This document shows, in pieces, positions 27,023 through 36,295 of a stretch of DNA of 64,000 nt. The notes beneath the pieces are model-generated. The model saw only the letters and a program-made list of their open reading frames with translations. It had not been told where the DNA came from and searched no databases. How positions within the stretch are numbered: position 1 is the stretch's first letter; each line of letters begins with the position of its first letter. Source of the stretch: Flavobacterium sp. 83 (GTDB lineage: Bacteria > Bacteroidota > Bacteroidia > Flavobacteriales > Flavobacteriaceae); the NCBI RefSeq assembly GCF_000744835.1, contig NZ_JQMS01000001.1, forward strand, positions 930,001 through 994,000. The letters are read 5' to 3'. Made by a program: the position numbers and the translations under genes.

Positions 27023-27675
27023 CATTTCTCTCCTTCCCATTCCGCATAAAACTGAGCGAGAAAACCTTCCATGTAACGGTGTCTTTCCTGTGCAATTTGT
27101 TTTCCGGTTTGGGTATTCATTTTATCTTTTAAAAGTAGTAATTTTTCGTAAAAATGATTCAAAGTTGGCGAATCGTTCTTCTTGTACTCCTCTTTTGTCA
27201 TGTTTGAATTTGGGGCAATTTCAGGGTCATACAGCGTTCTATTTTTAAATCCGCCATAATTGAATGCTCTAGCGATTCCAATGGCACCAATCGCATCCAA
27301 ACGATCCGCATCCTGAACGACATCGAGTTCTATTGAAGAAAATTTCTTTTCGAAATTCCCCCCTTTGTAAGATATATTTTCAATGATATTCCTAACATGA
27401 AGAATGATTTCTTGGTCAACCTTTTCAGATTCTAAGAATTCCCTTGCTATTCTTGGACCAATCGTTTCGTCACCGTCGTGAAACTTACTGTCAGCAATGT
27501 CATGCAGCAAAGCGCCTAATTGAACTACAGTAGTATCGCAAATTTCATTTTTAGCAATTAAAAGGGAGTTTTTATACACTCTCTCGATATGAAACCAGTC
27601 GTGTCCGCCTTCGGCATTTTCTAGTTTTGTTTTTACAAAAAGAATAGTTTTACTAATTAAATCGGCGTTGTTCAT
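27022..27675 (-). CDS. HD-domain phosphohydrolase
   Basis: The 217-residue protein has the HD metal-site set: His in GHDWFHIERVYKN, the HD pair in LLHDIADSKFHDGDE, and a late Asp in DADRLDAIGAIGIARAF. This matches small YedJ-like HD hydrolases that act on nucleotides. The substrate is unknown. It is a single gene, with the desaturase gene upstream on the same strand after 80 bp. Confidence 0.85.
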   Translation of the reverse strand: MNNADLISKTILFVKTKLENAEGGHDWFHIERVYKNSLLIAKNEICDTTVVQLGALLHDIADSKFHDGDETIGPRIAREFLESEKVDQEIILHVRNIIENISYKGGNFEKKFSSIELDVVQDADRLDAIGAIGIARAFNYGGFKNRTLYDPEIAPNSNMTKEEYKKNDSPTLNHFYEKLLLLKDKMNTQTGKQIAQERHRYMEGFLAQFYAEWEGEK

Positions 27676-27755
27676 TGTTATATTTTGTAAAAAAAATGTT
27701 GATTTTCAAAGACGAGCTTTAAAAATCAACATCAATTAATCTTAAATCAAAAATT

Positions 27756-28742
27756 TTAAAGTCTGGCAGGTTCTACCCATTTAAATTGAAATGATTCTTT
27801 AGGAATCACCAATCGCTCAGAAATCTTAGCCATTCTAGCTGGTAATTTCATCAAATAATCTCTAGCTTTTTCTGCTTCATCGGTCAATCCAGAAATTTTG
27901 TCAATTTCCCATTTGTCAATCAGTTTTTGCATGATATCCACATAATCATTTGCAGTATAAACACCAATACGTTGCGCTGAATCAGAAAAATGTTCAAAAG
28001 CACTGCTAATTTTCCCTCCAGATTCTCTCAAGAAATGCGCTGGCATAACAATTTTAGCTTTCATCATATATTGAAAAGCAAGCATCATTTCACTTGGATC
28101 AACTTTAAAAATTTGAGTCACAAACTCGCTATAAGCATGATGATGACGCATTTCATCCCCGGCAATCATTTTGCACATTTTTGATAATTTCTTATCTCCG
28201 TAACTTTTGGCTAATTGCGAAACTCTGTTGTGAGAAACATATGTTGCTAATTCTTGAAAACTGGTATATACAAAGTTCTTATAAGGATCTCTGCCTGTGC
28301 CAATATCAAAACCGTCATTGATAAGGTGTTGCGTTGTCATTTCGATTTCACGCATGTTCACACGACCTGATAAATATAAGTATTTGTTCAATAAGTCTCC
28401 GTGACGATTTTCTTCACCAGTCCATTGACGTACCCATTTTGACCAACCGTTTCTTTCAAGATTATCTACTCCTTCCACTTCCATTAACCAATTTTCATAG
28501 GTTGGTAAAGCTTCTTCGGTAATCATATCACCTACCATTGCTACCCAAAAATCATATGGTAGATCTTTAGATATTTCACGTAATTCTTTAACTTCCTCTA
28601 AAAAATTATCGCTTTCTGAATTTGGTAAAAAATCAGAAGGTTGCCATATTTGTTCTACAGGTATTAGATATTGATCAACAAAACCGTCAACCTTATTTTC
28701 TAAAAATTGCATTACTTCTAATCGAATATTTTTTATTGACAT
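27756..28742 (-). CDS. Acyl-[acyl-carrier-protein] desaturase
   Basis: This soluble di-iron enzyme introduces a cis double bond into acyl-ACP. Both ligand helices are intact: EENRH (Glu111, His114) and DEMRHHH (Glu197, His200), with Glu164 in SFQELATYV as another ligand. The 328-residue length fits. Ten bases separate it from the upstream acyltransferase gene, so the two form a membrane-lipid operon that makes and installs unsaturated chains. Confidence 0.93.
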   Translation of the reverse strand: MSIKNIRLEVMQFLENKVDGFVDQYLIPVEQIWQPSDFLPNSESDNFLEEVKELREISKDLPYDFWVAMVGDMITEEALPTYENWLMEVEGVDNLERNGWSKWVRQWTGEENRHGDLLNKYLYLSGRVNMREIEMTTQHLINDGFDIGTGRDPYKNFVYTSFQELATYVSHNRVSQLAKSYGDKKLSKMCKMIAGDEMRHHHAYSEFVTQIFKVDPSEMMLAFQYMMKAKIVMPAHFLRESGGKISSAFEHFSDSAQRIGVYTANDYVDIMQKLIDKWEIDKISGLTDEAEKARDYLMKLPARMAKISERLVIPKESFQFKWVEPARL

Positions 28743-28752
28743 TATATATAAA

Positions 28753-29487
28753 TTAAATTTTTATTCCTTGAACAACTGCTGTTTCTGTTTTTTCCATTAA
28801 TTCAGCAAAACCATACTCTTTAACGGCTAAAGGTTTGTGTACTACAAAGGTAAGATGATTTCCTAAACCTAAAGGAAAAAATCCGTATTTAACCATTTTC
28901 CAAGAGTTGTTTATACTTATTGGAACCACATATGCCGATGGCGCATATTTACACAAAATTTTAAATCCGCTTTGAGCAAATTCTTTTGGCTTCCCTGTTT
29001 TACTTCTCGTTCCTTCCGGAAAGATAACTGCCGTACGGTTGTGCTTTTCAACATATTCTGACAATCCTTTGATGGCCGGAATAGCTTGTTTTGGATCTTT
29101 TCTATCAATAAGAACAGAACCACCGTGACGTAAATTAAAAGAGACACTAGGAATGCCACTTCCTAATTCTTTCTTACTAACAAATTTACAATGAAATCGG
29201 CGAAAAAACCAAATCATAGCAATAATATCGTACATACTTTGATGATTAGAAACAAAAATCAAAGGAACATTTTTAGGAATACTTTCCATATTTTCAACTT
29301 TATAGGTTGTTCCTAAAAGGTTGGTACATTTTAACAAGAAAAAATTCAGGTAATCAACGCTTATTTTATGCGCTTGATAGCCAAAAACATGAAAGCAAAC
29401 CCATTGGATTGGGTGAAAAATAACCAAGGTAAGACCAAAACATAAATAATAAATTATGGATATGGGATACGAAATTAGTTTTTGCAT
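28753..29487 (-). CDS. 1-acyl-glycerol-3-phosphate acyltransferase (PlsC family)
   Basis: The protein adds a second acyl chain to lysophosphatidate. The HX4D box is SNHQSMYDI and the substrate box is FPEGTRSKTG. One hydrophobic N-terminal segment (about residues 8-30) anchors it in the membrane. It is the first gene of a pair with the desaturase. A second PlsC-like gene lies at 44006-44761. Confidence 0.92.
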   Translation of the reverse strand: MQKLISYPISIIYYLCFGLTLVIFHPIQWVCFHVFGYQAHKISVDYLNFFLLKCTNLLGTTYKVENMESIPKNVPLIFVSNHQSMYDIIAMIWFFRRFHCKFVSKKELGSGIPSVSFNLRHGGSVLIDRKDPKQAIPAIKGLSEYVEKHNRTAVIFPEGTRSKTGKPKEFAQSGFKILCKYAPSAYVVPISINNSWKMVKYGFFPLGLGNHLTFVVHKPLAVKEYGFAELMEKTETAVVQGIKI

Positions 29488-29504
29488 GCTTTAAAAATTT
29501 GCGA

Positions 29505-29512
29505 CAAAAGTA
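29505..29512 (-). promoter_or_regulatory. Promoter -7 box for plsC-desaturase
   Basis: On the minus strand this reads TACTTTTG, 17 nt upstream of the plsC start. It forms a divergent promoter pair with the rnpA box at 29574-29581. Confidence 0.5.
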
Positions 29513-29573
29513 AGAAATATATTTTTAGCTCGATTTTAAATCCGAAACAATCTATGGACTCAACGTTTAATTG

Positions 29574-29581
29574 TAACTTTG
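29574..29581 (+). promoter_or_regulatory. Promoter -7 box for rnpA
   Basis: TAACTTTG matches TAnnTTTG and lies 31 nt upstream of the rnpA ATG. No clear -33 box was found. Confidence 0.5.
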
Positions 29582-29612
29582 CGGGTCAAAACCCTTGTCT
29601 TTTTTTCTATAA

Positions 29613-30050
29613 ATGAGCTTTACTTATCCAAAAACCGAAAAACTAAAAAGTAAAATTACCATTGGATTATTGTTTTCTGAAGGAAAATCAGTTTCAAAAT
29701 ATCCGTTGCGATTGGTTTATTATTCTAATGCTTTGGGCAATCCTGAATCCCGAAACTTAGAGACTGACGAAAAAATTAAAATGGGTGTTTCCGTTTCTAA
29801 AAAACACTTTAAGAAAGCCGTTGACCGCAATTATTTTAAACGTGTGTTGCGCGAAACCTACCGTCTTAATAAACACTTATTGATCGATAATCTGGAACAG
29901 CCTCATGCTTTTATGTTTTTTTACCAAAGTAAGGATCGGTTGAGTTATGAAGAAATCAATACCAAAACCATTCAACTGTTTGAGAAGTTTATTGCACAAA
30001 ATATTAAAAAGCCTTTACCTGAAAGCGACTCAAATTTAGAAAACAAATAA
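29613..30050 (+). CDS. rnpA: Ribonuclease P protein component
   Basis: RnpA binds the catalytic RNA of RNase P and helps mature tRNA 5' ends. The RNR signature is present in KKHFKKAVDRNYFKRVLRETYR (residues 68-89). The 145-residue length is slightly above average, with a polar C-terminal tail. It is not next to rpmH, its usual neighbour in many bacteria; a processing protease follows after 105 bp. Confidence 0.93.
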   Translation: MSFTYPKTEKLKSKITIGLLFSEGKSVSKYPLRLVYYSNALGNPESRNLETDEKIKMGVSVSKKHFKKAVDRNYFKRVLRETYRLNKHLLIDNLEQPHAFMFFYQSKDRLSYEEINTKTIQLFEKFIAQNIKKPLPESDSNLENK

Positions 30051-30155
30051 TTACTAATTTACTAAATACCTTAGAATTGCGTTTACACTTTATCCTATAT
30101 AATTATTTGGTGATTTATTCTTAATTTAGTAATCTCAAATTTAGTCCTAAAAGCC

Positions 30156-31793
30156 ATGAATTCCTTTTTCCGAAAAAAAATCATAATTCCTATTGTCGCT
30201 TCGGCATTTCTGTATGTTGGTGTGAGTTTCAAAGATGATTTTTTTGAAATCGCTAAACAAATAGAGATTTTCACCACCCTTTTCAAGGAATTGAACAAGA
30301 ATTATGTCGATGAAACCAATCCTGGTGACTTAATGGATAAAGCTATTAAAGGCATGCTAGCCAGTTTAGATCCTTACACTGTTTATTTTAACGAGCAAGA
30401 TGTGGTCAGTTTTAAAATAAACAATACGGGCGAATATACTGGAATAGGCGCTTTATTAACTAGAAAAGAAGGCAAACTGATCGTAAAAGAGCAATACAAA
30501 AATTTTCCGGCTGATAAAGCGGGACTTAAAGCCGGTGATGAAATCACTCAAGTGGGCGATATTCTTTTATCTGATTTTAAAGATGATGCATCAGAATTAT
30601 TCAAAGGTGCAAAAAACACTAAAATTGACATCAAATACATTCGTCAGGGAAAACCGTATACTACACAAATCGTTCGTGATGAAGTAGAAATAAAATCGGT
30701 TCCTTTCTTTGGTAAAATAGATGCCGAAACCGGTTATATCGTTTTGTCCCATTTCAATAACAAGGCTTCTGTAGAAACCAAAATGGCATTGGAACAATTA
30801 AAAAACGAAGGTGCCAAAAGAATTGTTTTGGATTTAAGAGGCAATCCTGGAGGACTTTTGAACGAAGCCGTAAATATTTGCAATCTCTTTGTACCAAAAA
30901 ATGAAATTATAGTTACTACAAAATCAAAGATTGAAAAATACAACAATACCTATAAAACGACCAAAGAACCCGTTGATACTGAAATTCCTTTGATTATTAT
31001 CGTAAATGGAAAAAGTGCTTCGGCTTCAGAAATTGTTTCAGGAGCTTTGCAGGATTTAGATCGCGCTGTAGTTTTGGGAAGTAGAAGTTTTGGAAAAGGA
31101 TTGGTACAACGCCCTATAGATTTAACGTACGGAACGCAACTAAAAGTTACTATTTCTCGTTATTATACGCCTTCTGGAAGATGCATTCAAGCTTTGGATT
31201 ATGCCCATAAAGACAAAAATGGTTTGGCTATAAAAACTGAAGAGAAGAATTACAATGCTTTTAAAACCCGAAAAGGAAGAACGGTTTATGACGGCGGAGG
31301 CATTCAGCCGGATGTGGAGCTTGAGGAAACAAAATTAAGTCCAATAACCAATGCATTGGTCAAAAATGATGGGATTTTTAATTATGTGACGCGTTATTAT
31401 TACAAAAATCCAACTTTAGGCAATACTATCCCAACGATTTCTGATGCGGACTATTTAGACTTTAAACAGTTTTTAAAAGCACAAAAATTCTCTTTTGACA
31501 CGGATACAGAGTTAGCTTTAAAAAACACTTTGGCTATTGCCAAAAAAGAAAAAATAGATGGTTCAATCACTGACGAATACCAACAACTGCTTTCAGCTTT
31601 ACAAAAAAGTGAAGATGCTTTATTGGATAAAAATCAAAAAGAAATCAAGAATTTAATTTTAGAAGAAATCATCAAACGTTACCAATACCAAGAAGGTTTG
31701 TATCAATATTACATAAAAAACAATTCTGAAATTAAGAAAGCAATAAGTATTTTAAACAATACTCCAGAATACAAATCCATTTTAAAGCTGTAA
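30156..31793 (+). CDS. S41-family C-terminal processing protease
   Basis: A CtpA/Prc-like serine protease. An N-terminal hydrophobic segment (about residues 8-24) exports or anchors it. A PDZ domain (about 90-170) precedes the catalytic part with SASASEIVSGALQD, in which Ser289 is the probable nucleophile, and Lys314 in SRSFGKGLVQ is spaced exactly 25 residues later as in the Ser-Lys dyad. It would trim or degrade periplasmic proteins. Its stop overlaps the next start by one base (TAATG). Confidence 0.93.
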   Translation: MNSFFRKKIIIPIVASAFLYVGVSFKDDFFEIAKQIEIFTTLFKELNKNYVDETNPGDLMDKAIKGMLASLDPYTVYFNEQDVVSFKINNTGEYTGIGALLTRKEGKLIVKEQYKNFPADKAGLKAGDEITQVGDILLSDFKDDASELFKGAKNTKIDIKYIRQGKPYTTQIVRDEVEIKSVPFFGKIDAETGYIVLSHFNNKASVETKMALEQLKNEGAKRIVLDLRGNPGGLLNEAVNICNLFVPKNEIIVTTKSKIEKYNNTYKTTKEPVDTEIPLIIIVNGKSASASEIVSGALQDLDRAVVLGSRSFGKGLVQRPIDLTYGTQLKVTISRYYTPSGRCIQALDYAHKDKNGLAIKTEEKNYNAFKTRKGRTVYDGGGIQPDVELEETKLSPITNALVKNDGIFNYVTRYYYKNPTLGNTIPTISDADYLDFKQFLKAQKFSFDTDTELALKNTLAIAKKEKIDGSITDEYQQLLSALQKSEDALLDKNQKEIKNLILEEIIKRYQYQEGLYQYYIKNNSEIKKAISILNNTPEYKSILKL

Positions 31794-32599
31794 TGAAAAA
31801 TTATTTTAAAATCGTTCTTTTTTTGTTTTTCGGATACCTTTCTGCACAAAAAAAACCAATACAAACTGTCTATTTTAATTTTGACAAATATGCACTTAAT
31901 GAGGCGCAAATCAAGAGTGTAATCGATTTTGCAAAAAAAGCAGACACTACAAAAATTGAATCAATTCAAATTTATGGCTATTGTGATGACAGAGGCGATA
32001 ATGATTATAATTATGAATTATCAAAAAATCGTGTACAAACAGTTCAGGATATTCTTACTGCAAATGGTTTCAGTAAAAATAAAATTGTAATTATCGAAGG
32101 AAAAGGACGTATTATTTTGACCAACGAGAATGAAGAAAACATAACCGAAATACGTTCTAAAAACAGGCGTGTCGATTTATTTATAGTTCCAAAAAATAGT
32201 TTTGGAAATGGCATTTACAATTCGTTTCAGGAAAAACATAAAGTTGGCGATCGTGTTTATCTAGAAAACATCTTATTTGCATTTGGGAGCAGCAACTTGC
32301 CATTAGAATCTAAAAAAGAATTAGACAAAATTGCAGCAATACTCCTGAAAAACGAAAAGCTAGAATTTGAAGTTAGAGGACACGTATGCTGTACTCCAAG
32401 TTATTATGAGGATGCAATAGATGAAGCCAGTCATGAAAGAAAACTTTCATTGAATCGTGCCCGAAACGTCTATCGTTACCTTATGTCAAAAAAAATAAAT
32501 CCGCAACGAATGTCTTACAAAGGTTGCGGAAATAGATTTCCTTTAGGAAAAGGCGATGCGCTGGATCGAAGGGTTGAGTTTCTTATTTTAAAAATATAA
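31793..32599 (+). CDS. Secreted protein with two tandem OmpA-like domains
   Basis: After a signal peptide (residues 1-19, ending SAQ), the 268-residue protein contains two OmpA/MotB-like peptidoglycan-binding domains: about 24-133 (VYFNFDKYALNEAQ, then SKNRRVDLFIV) and about 157-268 (ILFAFGSSNLPLESKKELDKI, then LDRRVEFLIL). Both keep the closing RRV segment, but the second has an insert with a Cys-Cys pair (RGHVCCTPSYYEDA). It has no barrel, so it is probably a soluble or surface-associated wall-binding protein. It is translationally coupled to the protease. Confidence 0.88.
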   Translation: MKNYFKIVLFLFFGYLSAQKKPIQTVYFNFDKYALNEAQIKSVIDFAKKADTTKIESIQIYGYCDDRGDNDYNYELSKNRVQTVQDILTANGFSKNKIVIIEGKGRIILTNENEENITEIRSKNRRVDLFIVPKNSFGNGIYNSFQEKHKVGDRVYLENILFAFGSSNLPLESKKELDKIAAILLKNEKLEFEVRGHVCCTPSYYEDAIDEASHERKLSLNRARNVYRYLMSKKINPQRMSYKGCGNRFPLGKGDALDRRVEFLILKI

Positions 32600-33046
32600 C
32601 TATACTTTCTGCATCTCAATATGTGGAATATCATCTTCTAAATACATTTCGCTGGTTTGCACAAAACCATGGCTTTCGTAGAATTTTTTTAAGTACAATT
32701 GAGCTCCGATGGTAATTTTGCTTTCGCCAAAATGAAATAAAATACCTGCAATAGCTTCCCGCATTAAGTCATGTCCCCATTTCCTGTCACGGTAATTTGT
32801 GGCAACGGTTACGCGGCCAATTGAAGCGTTATCAAAACTGATTCCTGCTTTGAAAAGTCGGGCATGAGCCACAATTTCACCTTCAAATTCTCCAAAGAGA
32901 TGCAAAGCGACTTTGTCCTTTCCGTCAAGATCAAGGTAAACACAATTTTGTTCCACTACAAAGATCTCGCTTCTTAGTTTGAGTATATCATATAGTTCAT
33001 GAACCGTAAGCGCCTCAAAGGGCTTTATTTTCCATTCTAATGCCAT
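32600..33046 (-). CDS. GNAT acetyltransferase, ElaA-like
   Basis: The 148-residue protein matches the ElaA branch of GNAT N-acetyltransferases: LRSEIFVVEQNCVYLDLDGKD near the start, the acetyl-CoA loop region GRVTVATNYRDRKWGHDLM, and YLKKFYESHGFVQTSEMYLEDDIPHIEM at the end. The substrate is unknown. Its stop abuts that of the OmpA-like gene with no gap. It may be the third gene of a run with the lytic transglycosylase and DUF4837 genes. Confidence 0.88.
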   Translation of the reverse strand: MALEWKIKPFEALTVHELYDILKLRSEIFVVEQNCVYLDLDGKDKVALHLFGEFEGEIVAHARLFKAGISFDNASIGRVTVATNYRDRKWGHDLMREAIAGILFHFGESKITIGAQLYLKKFYESHGFVQTSEMYLEDDIPHIEMQKV

Positions 33047-33094
33047 AGATTATTCCTTTTTTATATTAATTTTTAATTTAAAGTAATTTAGATA

Positions 33095-34075
33095 TTACCT
33101 TCTTTCAATTGCAACTGATTTTATAATAGATTCCAATTCATGCATCAGGTCTCGTTTTTCCTTTGACGGTGCATAACAAAAACCCTCCAAAACCAAAATT
33201 CTACTGTATTCCTTGTCTATAATTGCATAATTGATAAACGGGCCTGCCATAAAATCATTTTTTAATTCCCAAGTTCCTTTAGTCTCATAAGTATCTTTTC
33301 CGTCAAGGGTAATCTTTGAAAGGTAGGGCGCATAGGCTTCTTCAGTAATCATATTAGTATTGGGTTCTGTCCCGCTAATATATAAATTACCTATTGAATC
33401 CCGCATTTTTATGATATTGGAAATAAGGCTTGGATTTTTTTTAATGTAATTTAAAGGAACCTGATAAATTAACAAACTTGTATTTCCACCGTTGATTTCC
33501 TTTTTTAACCACATAAATTTACTTTTGTGAAGTACATACGTATAACCGGTAGGAATCTTTATGGAGATGTGAAATTTATTGTCGATTACTTGGGGATTCA
33601 GTAATGATTGATTGTTAATTTTCTGGCTTTCGGCAATTTCCATCTGCTTAATCAATTGGATCATCTGTGGTGCATTTTTTTCCAGACATGCAATAATATC
33701 GGCACCGGTCTTTCCTGAAATATGAAACACATTTTGAGGTGATGCATATTGATTTTTCTTTATTTCGAATTTATTTTGCTGTTCTTTCTTTACCACAATA
33801 ATGGCTCTGGTATCCGTCATGAAGCCTTCCAGAAGCTTAACCGGGTATTGATTTATGGTAAAAAGTGGTTCTTCCTGCGGCAATCCAATGACTGGTGATG
33901 CAAACTTATTTCGAATGCTGTCCCCTATTTCACCATTCCACAACTGATCATCAATAATAACGGAAATGGTATTGATTTTTCCGGTCGTTTTACGATGCAA
34001 ATCATCATTCTTCTTTTCGCAAGAAAAAACTAAAAGGGAAACTAGAAGCAATAAAAAATGGGTTTTATTCATCAT
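33095..34075 (-). CDS. DUF4837-family lipoprotein
   Basis: The protein has a lipoprotein signal (MMNKTHFLLLLVSLLVFSC, acylated Cys19; the start could be the second Met) and a 300-residue domain matching the Bacteroidota family DUF4837, whose function is unknown. It lies 45 bp after the lytic transglycosylase gene on the same strand, so an envelope role is likely. No enzyme motif was seen. Confidence 0.8.
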   Translation of the reverse strand: MMNKTHFLLLLVSLLVFSCEKKNDDLHRKTTGKINTISVIIDDQLWNGEIGDSIRNKFASPVIGLPQEEPLFTINQYPVKLLEGFMTDTRAIIVVKKEQQNKFEIKKNQYASPQNVFHISGKTGADIIACLEKNAPQMIQLIKQMEIAESQKINNQSLLNPQVIDNKFHISIKIPTGYTYVLHKSKFMWLKKEINGGNTSLLIYQVPLNYIKKNPSLISNIIKMRDSIGNLYISGTEPNTNMITEEAYAPYLSKITLDGKDTYETKGTWELKNDFMAGPFINYAIIDKEYSRILVLEGFCYAPSKEKRDLMHELESIIKSVAIERR

Positions 34076-34120
34076 AATTTAATTCTGAAATAAAACCCAA
34101 ATTTATAGAAGTTTATCGTA

Positions 34121-35977
34121 TTATCCGTTTATTTTTAACTTCATTCCGGGTTTAATACCTTCCCCGCGAATATCGTTCCATTTTTTAATATCCGAGATAG
34201 ATACTCCAGGATATTTTTTGGCAATGCTAAATAAAGAGTCTCCTTTTTTGACATAATATTCTGCTGACTCTTTTTTGGCTATTGCCGCCAAATTTGATTT
34301 TTTCTTGAAGGAATCAGATGTTGCATTATCAGTTGCAATTGCTATTTCATTCTTAGCTACAATCAAAGTAGCTCCTAAAGCTATAGTATGGTTCGGTAAA
34401 TTATTCCATTGTTGTAAATCCGTTAAAGTAGCTCCAAATTTCTTAGCGATATTCCCTAGATTATCCCCTTTTTGAACGACATATTCTATGTCTTTTCGCT
34501 CTGGATTAGATGCTAATTCTTCTTCTTTATTAACTTTAACTTCAGAAGTTGCAACTCTTTGATTTTCCGAAACAGCTTCAGTAGGGACCTCCTCTACTTT
34601 AGGTTCTTTCTTAACCGTTCTTACAATACTTTGTTCCGTAATGATTTTTAAACTTTTACCATATGGGACTGAATTGCTTCGGAGTTTATTCCACTTTTTC
34701 AAATCAGAAACAGCAACATCATATTTATCAGCAATTTCACTCAGGTTATCTCCGCGTAACACTTTATAATAGGAAGTTTTAGGAAGTTTTAATTGCTGTA
34801 CAGCATAATTAACAGTATCTCTTTTAAAAATAGGTTTTGTAACCTGAAATGGTTTTTCCCGAAGATTTAATTCGTGGTCCGCGTATGCATAAATTCGGTC
34901 TTCATTAGAAACAAAAACGGCTGCTTTTTCTTGTGGTAATCTCAAGAAATGGTTTTCATCATGATAAAATGGAATCACATTTAGTTTATACGACGGATTT
35001 AACAACTGCAATTGCGCCATTGGAACATCCAATAAATCAGATATTTGTTTGAACGACATTTGCTTTTTAATCAGGATTGTATCCGTTGCAAAATTCTTAA
35101 TTATCGCTCTGTCCGGTTTGATACCGTGTGCTGTGTGGTATTCATAAATGTACATTGTTGCTAAAAAAGCAGGAACATAGCCTTGCGTTTCTTTTGGAAG
35201 ATTTTTTCTGATATTCCAATAATTTTGCTGACCGCCAGAACGTCTGATCGCCTTAGAAACATTTCCAGGTCCAGAATTATATGAGGCTAAAACCAAGTCC
35301 CAATCGCCAAATATCTTGTACATATTAGACATGTATTGTGCTGCCGATTCAGAAGCTTTAAGCGCATCGCTTCGTTCATCAATATAGGAATCGATTTTCA
35401 AACCATATTGCTTTCCGGTTTGATACATAAATTGCCAAAGACCTGTTGCGCCAACTCTTGAAACTGCTTTTGGATTTAACGCAGATTCTACAACTGCTAA
35501 GTATTTTATTTCTAAAGGAACATTTTGTTTGGCCAGCGCTTCTTCAAAAAGCGGGAAGTAATACTCTGAAATTGCCATCAATCGTTCAAAAGATTTCTTT
35601 CTATATTTCAAGAATGATTTGATGATATTTTCCAGACCTTGATTATACTCAATATTGAAAGGTGATTTTGCATCCATTGCCGCCAGTCTTTCTTTTAAAA
35701 GAGCTGTAGGTAATTCATAATCCACTTTTTCGTCAATATTAATGTTTTTTATATCGTCGGTTATATTGTTGTATAAATCTAAATTGGTCAATTCCTTCAT
35801 CCACAAGCTATCAACGCAAGTGGCCATATCATCTTTCACGAAAGTTTTCTTGATAGAATCTAAATAGGATAATTTTGGTTCGATTTTTACAATATCTTTA
35901 TTTTCAACAAGTTCTTGCGAAAACGCAGTTATTGACAGCAATAGAAAAAACGATAAGGCGGTATTTTTTATATTCAT
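34121..35977 (-). CDS. Lytic transglycosylase with three LysM domains (MltD-like)
   Basis: The protein cleaves glycan strands in the cell wall. A signal peptide (residues 1-20) precedes an SLT domain (about 145-290) with catalytic Glu164 in AVVESALNPKAVS, then GATGLWQFM and LASYNSGPGNV. Three LysM modules follow, at about 403-447, 496-540 and 573-617 (the first opens YYKVLRGDNLSEIADKY). The 618-residue length and order fit MltD. It heads a minus-strand run with DUF4837 and a GNAT gene. Confidence 0.93.
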   Translation of the reverse strand: MNIKNTALSFFLLLSITAFSQELVENKDIVKIEPKLSYLDSIKKTFVKDDMATCVDSLWMKELTNLDLYNNITDDIKNINIDEKVDYELPTALLKERLAAMDAKSPFNIEYNQGLENIIKSFLKYRKKSFERLMAISEYYFPLFEEALAKQNVPLEIKYLAVVESALNPKAVSRVGATGLWQFMYQTGKQYGLKIDSYIDERSDALKASESAAQYMSNMYKIFGDWDLVLASYNSGPGNVSKAIRRSGGQQNYWNIRKNLPKETQGYVPAFLATMYIYEYHTAHGIKPDRAIIKNFATDTILIKKQMSFKQISDLLDVPMAQLQLLNPSYKLNVIPFYHDENHFLRLPQEKAAVFVSNEDRIYAYADHELNLREKPFQVTKPIFKRDTVNYAVQQLKLPKTSYYKVLRGDNLSEIADKYDVAVSDLKKWNKLRSNSVPYGKSLKIITEQSIVRTVKKEPKVEEVPTEAVSENQRVATSEVKVNKEEELASNPERKDIEYVVQKGDNLGNIAKKFGATLTDLQQWNNLPNHTIALGATLIVAKNEIAIATDNATSDSFKKKSNLAAIAKKESAEYYVKKGDSLFSIAKKYPGVSISDIKKWNDIRGEGIKPGMKLKING

Positions 35978-36168
35978 ATTTTTATGATCAACGACCTATA
36001 TTACAAATGATTACAAATCTAATTTTTACAAACTTAATAGGTTGAAACTAAAAATTTCTTTAAATATTGTTAAAAATGCAATATTTTGTTGAATTATGAA
36101 GAATTTTCCGTGGTTTCATTGTAAAAACTTCTTTTAAAATACAATTCATCAAATTTTAAAAATTAAAA

Positions 36169-36203
36169 AAACCTTAGCAACAAAAAGTTTATCACTAAGG
36201 TTT
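36169..36203 (-). terminator. Minus-strand terminator downstream of pgk
   Basis: A 9-bp perfect stem (36169-36177 with 36195-36203) is followed on the minus strand by a T-rich tract. It lies about 95 bp past the pgk stop. Confidence 0.7.
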
Positions 36204-36250
36204 CTTAATTAGTATAGTTAAGTCTTTTTTTAAACTGGATTACAGCTTAA

Positions 36251-36290
36251 AATCAAAGCAATTCAAAGCAATTCAAAGCAATTCAAAGCA
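36251..36290 (-). repeat. 10-bp tandem repeat after pgk
   Basis: Four units of ATTCAAAGCA (the first with one change) lie head to tail, ending 5 bp before the pgk stop codon. The unit is not a multiple of three and is outside the coding region. It may vary by slippage. Confidence 0.85.
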
Positions 36291-36295
36291 ATGTA

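Larger units (their letters stand above)
35978..36295. other. 318-bp intergenic region
   Basis: This AT-rich gap lies between pgk and the lytic transglycosylase gene, both on the minus strand. It holds the pgk terminator (36169-36203) and a decamer tandem repeat next to the pgk stop. No RNA gene or promoter could be supported. Confidence 0.55.
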
